Assembly (NCBI RefSeq): GCF_003258365.1 | Contig: NZ_QHKM01000005.1 | Location: 124,001 to 188,000 of the forward strand | DNA length: 64,000 nt | DNA from: Hymenobacter edaphi | GTDB lineage: Bacteria; Bacteroidota; Bacteroidia; Cytophagales; Hymenobacteraceae | Direction: 5' to 3' | In this document: piece after piece, positions 34,842 through 42,993 of the stretch | How positions within the stretch are numbered: the first letter of the stretch is position 1 | Layout of the letters: each line of letters begins with the position of its first letter | Position numbers and translations under genes: made by a program | Notes under the pieces: model-generated | Seen by the model: the letters and a program-made list of their open reading frames with translations, nothing else | The model's database searches: none | What the model was told of the DNA's origin: nothing

Positions 34842-35121
34842 TTTGCCAAGCGTAATACTTCTAATAGTCCACGTAATCGACAGACGTTAATCAAGCCGCC
34901 CGATTGTAATCTGCGGCGCGGTGCCGGGGCTCTAAAGCGGCCTTGCCGGACAGATGCCCCGGCAGCACCGGGCCCGTCAAACGCGCCAAACCCTGAGAAC
35001 GTATATCATATCGGTAAATTACCGAAAACCCGGCAATCTGACCACCCCATGCGTTGCTGGCCCGCAACGGTCCGCCGCCCGGGCACCAAACTGCGGCCGT
35101 TCGCCGTAGCTTAGGCGCCCC

Positions 35122-36474
35122 ATGCGCCGCCTGTTTCTGCTTTTCGTCGGCTGGATTGGCCTTGCGGCCGTTGCCCCGGCCCAGATTGCCCCTCCTGCTG
35201 CTCCCCCCGCTTTGCCCGCTGCCCCGGCCGATTGGCTGGTGCGCGAGCTGGACAACTCGCCCATTCTGCGCCAGCACCACGCCGGCCTGCAGCTCGCCGA
35301 CGTAGCCACCGGCGAAGTCTTGGCTGCCTGGCACGCCGACAAGTACTTCACCCCGGCCAGCACCCAGAAACTGCTCACGCTCTACGCCGCGCTGCGCCTG
35401 CTGCCCGACTCGGTGCCGGCCCTGCGCTACGTCGTCCGCGGCGACACGCTCCTCTTCCGCGGCACCGCCGACCCCACCTTCCTCCACGGCGACATCCCCA
35501 GTACCCGCGCCTACCAGCTGCTGCGCCGCTGGCCCGGCCCGCTCGGCTACGCCGAAACCCCGATGGCCGACGCCAAGCTGGGGCCCGGCTGGAGCTGGGA
35601 CGATTACCCCTACTACTTTCAGCCCGAGCGCGGCCCCTTCCCCGTTTATGGGCACACCGTGCGCTTTTACTACCGCCGGCCCGGCCAGAGCACGGTGGCG
35701 GTGCGCCCGGCCTGGTTTCGGGCCGCTACGCAGAAGGCCCCGCCCGGCGCCGCCAGCCCCGACCACGTGCGCCGCGAGCTGGAAGCCAACCGCTACACCT
35801 GGTTTCCCGCGCCCCGGGCCTGGGTCGACGAAGTCCCGTTCCGCACCGACGCCGCCCTGCTGCTGAGCCTGCTGCGCGACACCCTGAAGCGCGACGTGCA
35901 GCCCGTGCGCTGGCGCCTGCGCCCCGGCGAAACGGCGAAGACGTACTACGGCCTGAACGTAGACTCCCTGCTGCGCCGCTGCATCCGCGTCAGCGACAAC
36001 TTTCTGGCCGAGCAAACCCTGCTGCTCTGCTCCGCCCAGCTCGGCCACGACACGCTCAGCATTGCCCGCACGGTGCAGCATGTGCGCCGGCAGGGCTGGC
36101 TGCGCACCCTGCCCGACTCGGTGGCCTGGGTCGACGGCTCGGGCCTCTCGCGCCAGAACCTGACCACCCCGCGCAACCAGGTGGCCCTGCTGCTGGAGCT
36201 GCACAAGCTGGTGCCTGAGGCCCGGCTGTTTGATCTGCTAGCCGCCGGTGGTCGGCAGGGCACCCTTAAGCGCGCCTACCGCGACCCGAAAGGCCTGTGG
36301 TTCTGGGGCAAGACGGGTACGCTTACCAACAACCACAACCTCTGCGGCTACCTGCGCACCCGCTCGGGCCGGCTGCTGGCCGTGAGCTTTATGAACAACA
36401 ACCACCTGGCCGAAACCAGCGTCATCCGCCGTGAGATGGAGCGCGTGCTGACGCTGGTGCGTGAGCAGCTGTAA
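35122..36474 (+). CDS. dacB: D-alanyl-D-alanine carboxypeptidase/endopeptidase (PBP4, S13)
   Basis: A 450-residue exported enzyme with a signal peptide (MRRLFLLFVGWIGLAAVA, cleavage near PAQ). The peptidase S13 active-site motifs are all present: SxxK as Ser80-Thr-Gln-Lys83 in TPASTQKLLT, SxN as SDN in CIRVSDNFLAEQ, and KTG in FWGKTGTLTN. Such enzymes trim D-Ala from peptidoglycan stems or cut cross-links in the periplasm. The segment between SxxK and SxN carries the extra domain usual for the family, with Trp-rich GPGWSWDDYPYYFQPERG. It stands alone, between divergent DUF4249 and parB. Confidence 0.92.
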   Translation: MRRLFLLFVGWIGLAAVAPAQIAPPAAPPALPAAPADWLVRELDNSPILRQHHAGLQLADVATGEVLAAWHADKYFTPASTQKLLTLYAALRLLPDSVPALRYVVRGDTLLFRGTADPTFLHGDIPSTRAYQLLRRWPGPLGYAETPMADAKLGPGWSWDDYPYYFQPERGPFPVYGHTVRFYYRRPGQSTVAVRPAWFRAATQKAPPGAASPDHVRRELEANRYTWFPAPRAWVDEVPFRTDAALLLSLLRDTLKRDVQPVRWRLRPGETAKTYYGLNVDSLLRRCIRVSDNFLAEQTLLLCSAQLGHDTLSIARTVQHVRRQGWLRTLPDSVAWVDGSGLSRQNLTTPRNQVALLLELHKLVPEARLFDLLAAGGRQGTLKRAYRDPKGLWFWGKTGTLTNNHNLCGYLRTRSGRLLAVSFMNNNHLAETSVIRREMERVLTLVREQL

Positions 36475-36499
36475 GTTTTAAGGTGACAGGTTGTTACGC

Positions 36500-36605
36500 G
36501 GCTGGCCGATGGGCAGGTCAGTAGTGAAGCGAGAAAATGTTCCACGAACAACCATTTAACAGCCAGTAATTTAACCATTGACCAACCCAACGTTCCACAA
36601 AATTA
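36500..36605. repeat. short-word intergenic repeat upstream of parB
   Basis: The stretch contains repeated short words related to the perfect hairpin at 41836-41912: AACAACCATTTAAC, TTTAACCATT and CCAACCCAACGTTCC. The words GTTCCAC occur twice and GTTTCAC once between 36537 and 36617; these share half of the parS consensus but no full palindrome is present. Confidence 0.45.
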
Positions 36606-36683
36606 ATGGAAGGTTTCACGGTGGTTTCTGCTATTTTTGATTTCACATCGGCTGGTAATTGGCCGATGGCCCTCAGAGTGAGT

Positions 36684-37631
36684 ATGTCAGAGAAGCACGA
36701 AGAGAAACCGACCCCGACGCCGCTGGCCAAGCGCCGCGTGGGGGGCCTGGGTCGCGGGTTGAACGCCCTTATCGAGGGGAGCTACGAGAAAAAGAGCGAG
36801 CGGCTGGGCCTGGTGCCCCACCCCGCCAACTCCGTGGGGCTGATTCCGACCGACCAGATCGAGGCCAACCCTTACCAGCCGCGCACCCACTTCGACCAGG
36901 AGGCGCTGCAGGACCTGGCCGAGAGCATCAAGGTGCAGGGCATCATTCAGCCCGTGACGGTGCGCCAGACCGGCCCGGCCGCCTACCAGCTGATTTCGGG
37001 TGAGCGGCGCCTGCAGGCCTCGCGCCTGGCGGGCCTGGAGGCTATTCCGGCCTACATCCGCAAGGCCGACGACCAGCAAATGCTGGAAATGGCGCTGATT
37101 GAGAACATCCAGCGCGAAAACCTCAACGCCATCGAAATTGCCCTCAGCTACCAGCGCCTGGTGAGCGAGTGTAATCTGAAGCAGGAAGAGCTGGGCGACC
37201 GGGTGGGCAAAAACCGCTCGACCGTAACCAACTACCTGCGCTTGCTCAAGCTGCCGCCCGACATCCAGATCGGCCTGCGCGACAGTGTCATTTCGATGGG
37301 CCACGCCCGCGCCCTGCTCAGCGTCGACGACGCGGCGGCGCAGCTGAACCTGTTCCGGCGCATCGTGACGGAGGAAATGTCGGTGCGGCGGGTGGAGCAG
37401 CTGGTGCGCCAGGGCGTATCGGCCCCGGCGGCGAAAAACGACTCCGCGCCGGCGACGGACCAGCCGGTGGTGCAGGTAGCCGAAATCAAGCGGGCCGAGC
37501 GGCATTTGTCCGACCGATTCGGCTCGCGCGTACAAGTGAAACCCACGGCGCAGGGTCGGGGCGAGATTCGCATCAGCTTCGACTCGGCCGAGGACATGCA
37601 CCGCATCATCAGCATACTGCAACCGGCGTAA
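36684..37631 (+). CDS. parB: chromosome-partitioning protein ParB
   Basis: A 315-residue ParB from ATG 36684 (MSEKHEEKP); two further upstream in-frame Mets (36666, 36606) precede only non-family sequence. An N-terminal KRRVGGLGRGLNALI motif contacts ParA. The ParB/Srx CTPase domain shows NPYQPRTHFD and ISGERRLQASRLAG (GERR box), and the DNA-binding HTH includes LKQEELGDRVGKNRSTVTNY. A C-terminal dimer domain ends the protein. A TATTTTTG box at 36632-36639 may be its -7 promoter element. It leads a run parB-DUF5683-dapB with gaps of 21 and 4 bp. No perfect parS palindrome was found in the window. Confidence 0.95.
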   Translation: MSEKHEEKPTPTPLAKRRVGGLGRGLNALIEGSYEKKSERLGLVPHPANSVGLIPTDQIEANPYQPRTHFDQEALQDLAESIKVQGIIQPVTVRQTGPAAYQLISGERRLQASRLAGLEAIPAYIRKADDQQMLEMALIENIQRENLNAIEIALSYQRLVSECNLKQEELGDRVGKNRSTVTNYLRLLKLPPDIQIGLRDSVISMGHARALLSVDDAAAQLNLFRRIVTEEMSVRRVEQLVRQGVSAPAAKNDSAPATDQPVVQVAEIKRAERHLSDRFGSRVQVKPTAQGRGEIRISFDSAEDMHRIISILQPA

Positions 37632-37652
37632 GCGGCGTTGTGGGGAGCAATT

Positions 37653-38357
37653 ATGAGCAACCCAAGTTTTAGTTGGCTTCGAACGGCCCCATTGCTGCCG
37701 GCAGTGGGGCTGTTTTGTCTGGCTGCCCCGGCGGCGCGGGCCCAGGCCGTCACGGCCGGCCCCGACTCGGTGCGGGTGCAGGCCGGGCCCACCGTGGCCG
37801 ACTCGCTGCGCCGCAACCAGCGCCTGCTGGGCATGCGCGTGACGCGCCCGCAGAAAGCCGTGCTGCTGGCGGCTATGCTGCCCGGCGCCGGGCAGGTCTA
37901 CAACCACAAGTACTGGAAGCTGCCGCTGGTGTACGGGGCGCTGGGCGGCACGGTAGCGGCCGAGGTGTTTTACTGGCAGCGCTACCGCGAGTTCAAGCGC
38001 GGCGTCGACGCCCGCCGCAACCGCCAAAACGGCCTCACCGGCCCCGAGTCCGTTGATACCGGCACGCGCTCCGGCGTGTACACGCAGGATGCCGCCGGCG
38101 ATGCGCAGCAGTTCAATGCCCTGCGCTTTTACCGCAGCAACCGCGACGTGTTCTTCGCCTACATCGGCCTGGCCTACGGCGCGCAGATCCTCGACGCACT
38201 GGTGGACGCGCACCTGTACGACTTCGACGTGAGCGACAACCTCTCGCTGAACGTGCAGCCCTACGCCCTGCCGGTGCCCGGCAGCCCCTCGTTCGGGCTG
38301 GCCTTTACCTTTACTCCGCGCACGGCCGCGAAATCCGTCGTGCCGCGCCGCTTCTGA
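37653..38357 (+). CDS. DUF5683 membrane-associated protein
   Basis: A 234-residue protein from ATG 37653, with an N-terminal signal sequence (cleavage near ARA/Q). The DUF5683 core is clear: KAVLLAAMLPGAGQVYNHKYWKLPLVYGALG, split by a hydrophobic helix, then WQRYREFKRGVDARRN and NALRFYRSNRDVFFAY. DUF5683 proteins are found almost always between parB and dapB/lepB in Bacteroidota and have no known biochemical role; the location suggests a link to envelope or division. It sits 21 bp after parB and 4 bp before dapB. Confidence 0.9.
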   Translation: MSNPSFSWLRTAPLLPAVGLFCLAAPAARAQAVTAGPDSVRVQAGPTVADSLRRNQRLLGMRVTRPQKAVLLAAMLPGAGQVYNHKYWKLPLVYGALGGTVAAEVFYWQRYREFKRGVDARRNRQNGLTGPESVDTGTRSGVYTQDAAGDAQQFNALRFYRSNRDVFFAYIGLAYGAQILDALVDAHLYDFDVSDNLSLNVQPYALPVPGSPSFGLAFTFTPRTAAKSVVPRRF

Positions 38358-38361
38358 CACC

Positions 38362-39081
38362 ATGAACATTCTCCTGATTGGCTACGGCAAGATGGGCCGG
38401 GCCATTGAAGCCTTAGCCCTAAGCCGCGGACACCGGATTGCCGGCATCATCGACCCCTCGCACCCCGACGCGAAGCTGGAACAGTTCGGCCCGCACAACG
38501 CCGACGTGGCCATTGAGTTCACCCACCCCGACGCGGCCTTTGCCAACGTGCAGGCCTGCCTGCGCCAGGGGCTGCCGGTGGTGTGCGGCTCCACGGGCTG
38601 GCTGCACCACTTCGGCGAGGCCAGGACGTTGGCCAAGGAAAAGGGCGGGGCGCTGTTCTACGCCTCCAACTACAGCGTGGGCGTGAACCTGTTTTTCCAC
38701 TTCAATGAGTACATCGCGGCCAAAATGCACCAGTTCGGCGGCTACGATGTGCAGGTGCGCGAAATTCACCACGTGCACAAGGTGGACCAGCCCAGCGGCA
38801 CGGCTCTGACCACGGCCGAGGGCATCATGCGCCATTACTCCGAGAAGAAGAAGTGGCGCAATGACCCGGCCCAGGCCCCGGACGAGCTGGCCATCATTTC
38901 GGAGCGCCTGGCCGAAACCGTGGGCACGCACGTTGTCACGTACTCCTCGCCCGTCGACGTGCTGGAGCTGAAGCACGAGGCCCTCTCGCGCGAAGGCTTC
39001 GCCCACGGCGCGGTGCTGGCCGCCGAGTGGCTGCCCGGCAAGCAGGGCGTGTTCGGCATGAAGGACCTGCTGGGGTTGTAA
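38362..39081 (+). CDS. dapB: 4-hydroxy-tetrahydrodipicolinate reductase
   Basis: A 239-residue DapB that reduces hydroxy-tetrahydrodipicolinate with NAD(P)H in lysine/diaminopimelate synthesis, feeding peptidoglycan and lysine. The nucleotide-binding N-terminus is LLIGYGKMGRAIE; the family signature, EIHHVHKVDQPSGTALTTA, carries the catalytic His pair and Lys. Length is at the short end of the family, as usual for Bacteroidota. It follows DUF5683 by 4 bp. Its stop is only 2 bp before the inverted repeat that encloses the lepB promoter. Confidence 0.95.
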   Translation: MNILLIGYGKMGRAIEALALSRGHRIAGIIDPSHPDAKLEQFGPHNADVAIEFTHPDAAFANVQACLRQGLPVVCGSTGWLHHFGEARTLAKEKGGALFYASNYSVGVNLFFHFNEYIAAKMHQFGGYDVQVREIHHVHKVDQPSGTALTTAEGIMRHYSEKKKWRNDPAQAPDELAIISERLAETVGTHVVTYSSPVDVLELKHEALSREGFAHGAVLAAEWLPGKQGVFGMKDLLGL

Positions 39082-39083
39082 AA

Positions 39084-39268
39084 AGTAACACGTGACACGT
39101 AACAAGTGACACGTGTTGAGTGGCGGGGAAGGGCCGTATTTTCGGACGCTTGCGCTGAAATTTGGTCAAGCCCCGTTATTCTTGCTGCCCCGTACCCGGC
39201 TGATACCTTTGTTTCAGCCGCCTTTTATTACCTCCAAACTTGTCACGTGTCACCTGTCACGTGTTACT
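39084..39268. repeat. inverted repeat pair (CACGTG-rich) around the lepB promoter
   Basis: AGTAACACGTGACACG, extending to GTGACACGTG (39084-39115), is mirrored at 39244-39268 by CACGTGTCAC...CACGTGTTACT. The left copy has an extra 7-bp unit (CGTAACA). About 128 bp, including a lepB promoter, lie between the arms. Confidence 0.85.
39182..39211 (+). promoter_or_regulatory. lepB promoter
   Basis: TTG at 39182-39184, exactly 19 bp, then TACCTTTG at 39204-39211: a full match to the Bacteroidota primary sigma consensus TTTG-N19-TAnnTTTG. The predicted start would be about 39217, giving a leader of about 70 nt that includes the right arm of the CACGTG inverted repeat. Confidence 0.75.
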
Positions 39269-39286
39269 CCAAGCTCCTCACCCCCG

Positions 39287-40447
39287 ATGGCAGTTACTTT
39301 CTGGAAGAACAAGCCGGCCGAGCAGCCGACCAAACCCAAAGGCTTCTGGCGCGAGTGGGGCGACGCCATCCTCTTCGCGGTGGTGGCCGCCACACTTATC
39401 CGCTGGGCCACCTTCGAGGCCTACACCATCCCGACGCCCTCCATGGAGCACTCCCTGCTGGTGGGCGACTACCTGTTTGTGAGCAAGCTGCACTACGGCC
39501 CGCGCACGCCCCAGACGCCCCTGCAAGTGCCCCTGACGCACCAGACTCTGTGGGGCACGGGCATCAAGAGCTATTCCGACCTGATTCAGCTGCCTTCCTT
39601 CCGCCTGCCGGGCTTCTCCGAAATCAAGCGCGGCGACGTGGTGGTGTTCAACGTGCCCTTCGAGGACCAGCACCCGGCTGATTTGCGCACCAACTACATC
39701 AAGCGCTGCGTGGCCGTGGCCGGCGACGTGCTGGAAATTAAAAACCAGCTGGTGTTCATCAACGGCAAGGTGCAGCCCACGCCGGCTGAGTCGCAGACCA
39801 GCTACCGCCTCGACATTCCGCAGCCCGACGACGAGCTGAAAACGGCCTTCCAGGAGCACGGCGTGGTGAGCTACAACGACGCCGACGGTATTCCGACGCC
39901 CAACCCGATGTTTCCGACGCCCACCTACTTGGTGGACATGACCGCCACCACGGCCGCTTTCTTCAAGCAGCAATCCTACGTGCGCGGCCTGGAGCGCGAA
40001 ACGGCCGAGGCCGGCAAAGGCGAAGTCGACGTGTTCCCGAACAACCCCGACTACCCGCACTCGGCCCCGACGCAGCTGGTGAACTGGAACCGCGACAACT
40101 ACGGCCCGCTGCCGGTGCCCAAGAAGGGCCAGACGGTGCAGCTGACCGCGCAGAACATTCCGATGTACGAGAAGATCATCCTGCGCTACGAGCACAACGA
40201 CAACATCACGCTCGGCATCGGGCAGATTCTGCAGAACGGCAAGCCGCTGACCAGCTACACCTTCAAGCAGAATTACTACTTCATGATGGGCGACAACCGC
40301 CACAACTCGCTGGACTCGCGCTACTGGGGCTTCGTGCCCGAGGACCACGTGGTGGGCAAGGCCGTGCTCATCTGGATGTCGGTGAACCCGAACGGGGGCG
40401 TCGGCGGCAAAATCCGCTGGAACCGTATCTTCAATACCATCAACTAG
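39287..40447 (+). CDS. lepB: signal peptidase I
   Basis: A 386-residue type I signal peptidase from ATG 39287 (an open frame extends upstream through repeat DNA). After one membrane helix (about 26-45) the catalytic Ser52 lies in TPSMEHSLLVGDYLFVSK and the general-base Lys139 in YIKRCVAVAGD; the C-terminal box MMGDNRHNSLDSRYWGFV is present. It cleaves Sec signal peptides on the outer face of the membrane. It is longer than E. coli-type enzymes because of a ~110-residue insertion (about 155-300), which is typical of Bacteroidota. It appears to have its own promoter rather than depending on dapB. The stop TAG is directly followed by ACCACGGATT. Confidence 0.94.
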   Translation: MAVTFWKNKPAEQPTKPKGFWREWGDAILFAVVAATLIRWATFEAYTIPTPSMEHSLLVGDYLFVSKLHYGPRTPQTPLQVPLTHQTLWGTGIKSYSDLIQLPSFRLPGFSEIKRGDVVVFNVPFEDQHPADLRTNYIKRCVAVAGDVLEIKNQLVFINGKVQPTPAESQTSYRLDIPQPDDELKTAFQEHGVVSYNDADGIPTPNPMFPTPTYLVDMTATTAAFFKQQSYVRGLERETAEAGKGEVDVFPNNPDYPHSAPTQLVNWNRDNYGPLPVPKKGQTVQLTAQNIPMYEKIILRYEHNDNITLGIGQILQNGKPLTSYTFKQNYYFMMGDNRHNSLDSRYWGFVPEDHVVGKAVLIWMSVNPNGGVGGKIRWNRIFNTIN

Positions 40448-40656
40448 ACCACGGATTCGACGGATTTTTGGCTACGCCGACCTTCGGTTCGGATTTCACG
40501 GATTTTGTGGACGATTGTCCAGGAAACAGCCCGGCCTTACGGTCGGGCTGTTTGCATTTGAGCTTCTTATCCCCACACCTCGGCTACAATGAAAAGAGCC
40601 CAAGCACTCAGGTTTCGGCTCTATGACCGTCCCCGAAATCCGTGAAATCCGTGGTC
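40445..40656. repeat. ACCACGGATT repeats between lepB and ung
   Basis: The lepB stop codon is continuous with TAGACCACGGATT at 40445; CGGATTTCACGGATTTT lies at 40490-40506; and the mirrored form AAATCCGTGAAATCCGTGGTC ends at 40656, running straight into the ung stop on the other strand. The last two copies form an inverted repeat around the terminator at 40524. A third locus is at 45629. Confidence 0.85.
40524..40556. terminator. hairpin terminator between lepB and ung
   Basis: AAACAGCCCGGCC (40524-40536) pairs with GGTCGGGCTGTTT (40541-40553), with one G-T type imperfection, between convergent lepB and ung. Confidence 0.75.
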
Positions 40657-41318
40657 TACCAATTAATCGGCGCCTCGCCGTGTTCCTGCAGGTACTGATT
40701 GGTCTTGCTGAAGGGCTTGGAGCCGAAGAAGCCTTTGTCGGCGGCGTAAGGCGAGGGGTGGGCGGCTTTAAGCACGAGGTGCTTGCGCTGGTCGATGAGC
40801 TCGGCCTTTTTCTGGGCGTAGGCGCCCCAAAGAATGAACACCACATGCTCCTTCTGCTCGGAAATCTTGCGGATGACAGCGTCGGTAAACTCTTCCCAGC
40901 CGCGTTTCTGGTGCGAGCCGGCGGTGGCCGCGCGCACGGTGAGCGTGGCGTTGAGCAGCAGCACGCCCTGCTCGGCCCAGCGGTCCAGGTTGCCGTCGGG
41001 CGGGCGCGGGGTGCCCAGGTCGTCTTCCAGCTCCTTGAAGATGTTGATGAGCGAGGGAGGCGTGCGCACGCCGTGCTGCACCGAAAACGCCAGGCCGTGC
41101 GCCTGGCCTTTGCCATGGTACGGGTCCTGGCCGAGGATGACGACTTTCACCCGGTCGAAGGGCGCCGCGTCGAAGGCGTGGAAAATCTGATTGCCGGCCG
41201 GGTACACCGTCTGGGTGGCGTATTCCTGCCGGACAAACGCAATAAGCTCCTGAAAATAGGGCTTTTCAAACTCGGGCTGTAGCGCCTTGCGCCAGCTTTC
41301 TTCTATCTTTACACTCAT
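40656..41318 (-). CDS. ung: uracil-DNA glycosylase
   Basis: A 220-residue family-1 uracil-DNA glycosylase, which removes uracil from DNA and starts base-excision repair. The water-activating loop GQDPYHGKGQAHGLAFS (catalytic Asp65) and the HPSPYA intercalation loop near residue 186 are intact, as is LLLNATLTVR. Length is typical (~220). A good promoter, TTTG-N20-TACGTTTG, lies at 41353-41384. The TAG stop is followed directly by ACCACGGATTTCACGGATTT, a repeat also found next to the lepB and 45631 stop codons. Confidence 0.96.
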   Translation of the reverse strand: MSVKIEESWRKALQPEFEKPYFQELIAFVRQEYATQTVYPAGNQIFHAFDAAPFDRVKVVILGQDPYHGKGQAHGLAFSVQHGVRTPPSLINIFKELEDDLGTPRPPDGNLDRWAEQGVLLLNATLTVRAATAGSHQKRGWEEFTDAVIRKISEQKEHVVFILWGAYAQKKAELIDQRKHLVLKAAHPSPYAADKGFFGSKPFSKTNQYLQEHGEAPINW

Positions 41319-41352
41319 GCCTCTTGGGGTGACGGAATGCAGTTCGGCGGGC

Positions 41353-41384
41353 CAAACGTAGCCGAGTGACGTACGTAAACCAAA
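41353..41384 (-). promoter_or_regulatory. ung promoter
   Basis: On the minus strand TTTG (41384-41381), 20 bp, then TACGTTTG (41360-41353), a near-perfect Bacteroidota promoter. Predicted transcription begins near 41347, leaving a ~29-nt leader before ung. Confidence 0.7.
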
Positions 41385-41434
41385 TCTGAAAGGCTGCTGT
41401 TAGCTCCATTCACACCTGTTGTCATTCCCGCGCC

Positions 41435-41821
41435 ATGAACTCAACGACCACCCAGGGCGTCACCGTCAGCGTCTCGACCAACTACCTGTCGGAGTATTCC
41501 AGCCCCCAGCAAGAGCACTTCGTGTTTGCCTATAAAATCGACATTCGCAACCACAGCGAGTACACCGTGAAGCTGCTGCGCCGCCACTGGCACATCTTCG
41601 ACGCCAACGGTGTGGTGCGCGAGGTGGAGGGCGAGGGCGTGGTGGGCCAGCAGCCCACCCTGGAGCCCGGCGACGGGCACCAGTACGTGTCGGGCTGTAA
41701 CCTGAAGACCGGCATCGGCAAGATGCGCGGCACTTACCTGATGGAGCGCGTGGCCGACGGCCGTACCTTCGAGGTCGAGATTCCCGAGTTTACCCTCGTG
41801 GTACCGTTCCGACTGAATTAA
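41435..41821 (+). CDS. apaG: ApaG (DUF525) protein
   Basis: A 128-residue ApaG-family protein, an immunoglobulin-like fold. Family motifs are present: TTQGVTVSVSTNYLSEYS, FVFAYKIDIRNHSEYTVKLLRRHWHI (split by family spacing), GEGVVGQQPTLEPG and YLMERVADGRTFEVEIPEF. ApaG's role is unsettled; it is linked with cobalt resistance and magnesium efflux phenotypes in enterobacteria, where it is beside the diadenosine phosphatase gene, which is absent here. It is followed by a perfect 33-bp inverted repeat and a methyltransferase gene. Confidence 0.93.
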   Translation: MNSTTTQGVTVSVSTNYLSEYSSPQQEHFVFAYKIDIRNHSEYTVKLLRRHWHIFDANGVVREVEGEGVVGQQPTLEPGDGHQYVSGCNLKTGIGKMRGTYLMERVADGRTFEVEIPEFTLVVPFRLN

Positions 41822-41835
41822 CTGGCTACATGGCC

Positions 41836-41912
41836 AAACGGCTGAATGGTTAAATGGCTGGTTGTTCAACGACTTCGCGTGAACAACCAGCCATTTAACC
41901 ATTCAGCCGTTT
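41836..41912. repeat. perfect inverted repeat with 33-bp arms
   Basis: Arms 41836-41868 (from AAACGGCTGAATGG to GGTTGTTCA) and 41880-41912 are exact reverse complements, separated by the 11-nt loop ACGACTTCGCG. It occupies nearly all of the apaG-methyltransferase gap; its right arm ends 15 bp before the TTG start of the next gene. No U-run follows, so it is not a classic terminator. Confidence 0.93.
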
Positions 41913-41927
41913 AACAACCCTCTTCCC

Positions 41928-42731
41928 TTGCTTCAGCAGGCACTGCGCTACTTCCGCTACTGGCTTCGCTCGGGGAATGCACACGGGCTGCATTCCCCGT
42001 TTGTTTTTTCCCTCTACCTCGACGTCGTCTGCCACACCGGCGCGTTTTACCCCTTCGATAACATCGAGGCCCGCCGCGACGCACTACTTGCCGACCCGCG
42101 CCGCCTGCGCATCACCGACTACGGTGCGGGCTCCCAGACCGGCGCCGGCCGCGAGCGGGCCGTGCGCACCGTGGCCCGGCACGCGGCCAAGCCCGCCCGG
42201 CTGGCGCAGCTCTTGTTTCGGCTCGTCAACTACCGCCGGCCGCGCACCGTGCTGGAGCTGGGTACCTCGCTGGGCCTGACCACGGCCTACCTGGCTGCAG
42301 CCTCCTCGCAGGCCCGGGTGCTCACCTTGGAGGGCTGCCCCGAAACCGCCGCTGTGGCCCGGGAAACCTTTGGGCAGCTGGGCCTGCAGAACGTGGAGCT
42401 GATCGAAGGCAACTTCGACCACACGCTGCCGGCCACCCTGGCTCAGCTCACGCAGCCGCTGGACTTCGCCTTTTTCGACGGCAACCACCGCTACGAGCCC
42501 ACGCTGCGCTACCTGGAGCAGTGCCTGCCCTACGCTGCCGAGGAGTCGGTGTTCGTGTTCGACGACATTCACTGGTCCGGCGAGATGGAGCAGGCCTGGG
42601 AGGCCATCAAAGCCCACCCGGCCGTGACGACGACCGTGGACCTGTTCTTTATCGGGTTGGTGTTCTTCCGCAAGAACGCGCCCAAGCAGCATTTCACGCT
42701 GCGCATCGAAGGCCGCGGGCTGGGGGTGTAG
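41928..42731 (+). CDS. class I SAM-dependent methyltransferase
   Basis: A 267-residue methyltransferase. The SAM-binding core is RTVLELGTSLGLTTAYLA (motif I, around 105-125), with LTLEGCPETAAVARETF and DFAFFDGNHRYEPTL, a DGxHxY-type pattern of O-methyltransferase-like folds, and FVFDDIHWSGEM. The N-terminal RYFRYWLRSGNAHGLHSPF is typical of a Bacteroidota group of unknown substrate. The start is TTG 41928: no in-frame ATG or GTG lies nearby and this gives the expected N-terminus. A large hairpin ends 15 bp upstream, so its translation may be sensitive to that structure. Confidence 0.85.
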   Translation: MLQQALRYFRYWLRSGNAHGLHSPFVFSLYLDVVCHTGAFYPFDNIEARRDALLADPRRLRITDYGAGSQTGAGRERAVRTVARHAAKPARLAQLLFRLVNYRRPRTVLELGTSLGLTTAYLAAASSQARVLTLEGCPETAAVARETFGQLGLQNVELIEGNFDHTLPATLAQLTQPLDFAFFDGNHRYEPTLRYLEQCLPYAAEESVFVFDDIHWSGEMEQAWEAIKAHPAVTTTVDLFFIGLVFFRKNAPKQHFTLRIEGRGLGV

Positions 42732-42750
42732 CGAAGCCGCCGGTGAACCG

Positions 42751-42960
42751 GCAGTCGTTGCGAGCGAACCGAAGGTCGACGTCGTCAAGCGCGGCAACCT
42801 TTCCTCCCGCAGCACCGCCGAGCCAATACCTACCAACCGAGAACGGCCCCGCCCGAAACCACAGATGATGGTTTTCGGGCGGGGCCGGTTTTTAGCTTCT
42901 GCCCATTGGGCCGTTGTGCCGAAAGATTGCCACGGCTGCGCCTCGCAATGACAGCGGGGT
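42751..42960. repeat. diverged REP-like pair, TCATTGCGAG..GCAATCTTTC type
   Basis: GTCGTTGCGAGCGAACCGAAG with GCGGCAACCTTTCC (42751-42804) and, in opposite orientation, GAAAGATTGCCACGG with GCCTCGCAATGACAG (42920-42955) appear to be two diverged copies of one repeat flanking the terminator at 42844. They lie between the methyltransferase and kdsA. Confidence 0.6.
42844..42895. terminator. hairpin terminator between methyltransferase and kdsA
   Basis: CGGCCCCGCCCGAAACC (42844-42860) pairs with GGTTTTCGGGCGGGGCCGG (42870-42888; one bulged T), followed by TTTTTAGC. It serves the methyltransferase and, reversed, kdsA. Confidence 0.8.
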
Positions 42961-42993
42961 GAACCGCGGCCGCTGCCTACAACGGCGACTGGG

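Noticed and set aside
36537-36617. parS-like sites near parB
   Set aside because: GTTCCAC and GTTTCAC half-sites occur, but no palindrome close to TGTTNCACGTGNAACA is present, and the words also belong to a local repeat family.
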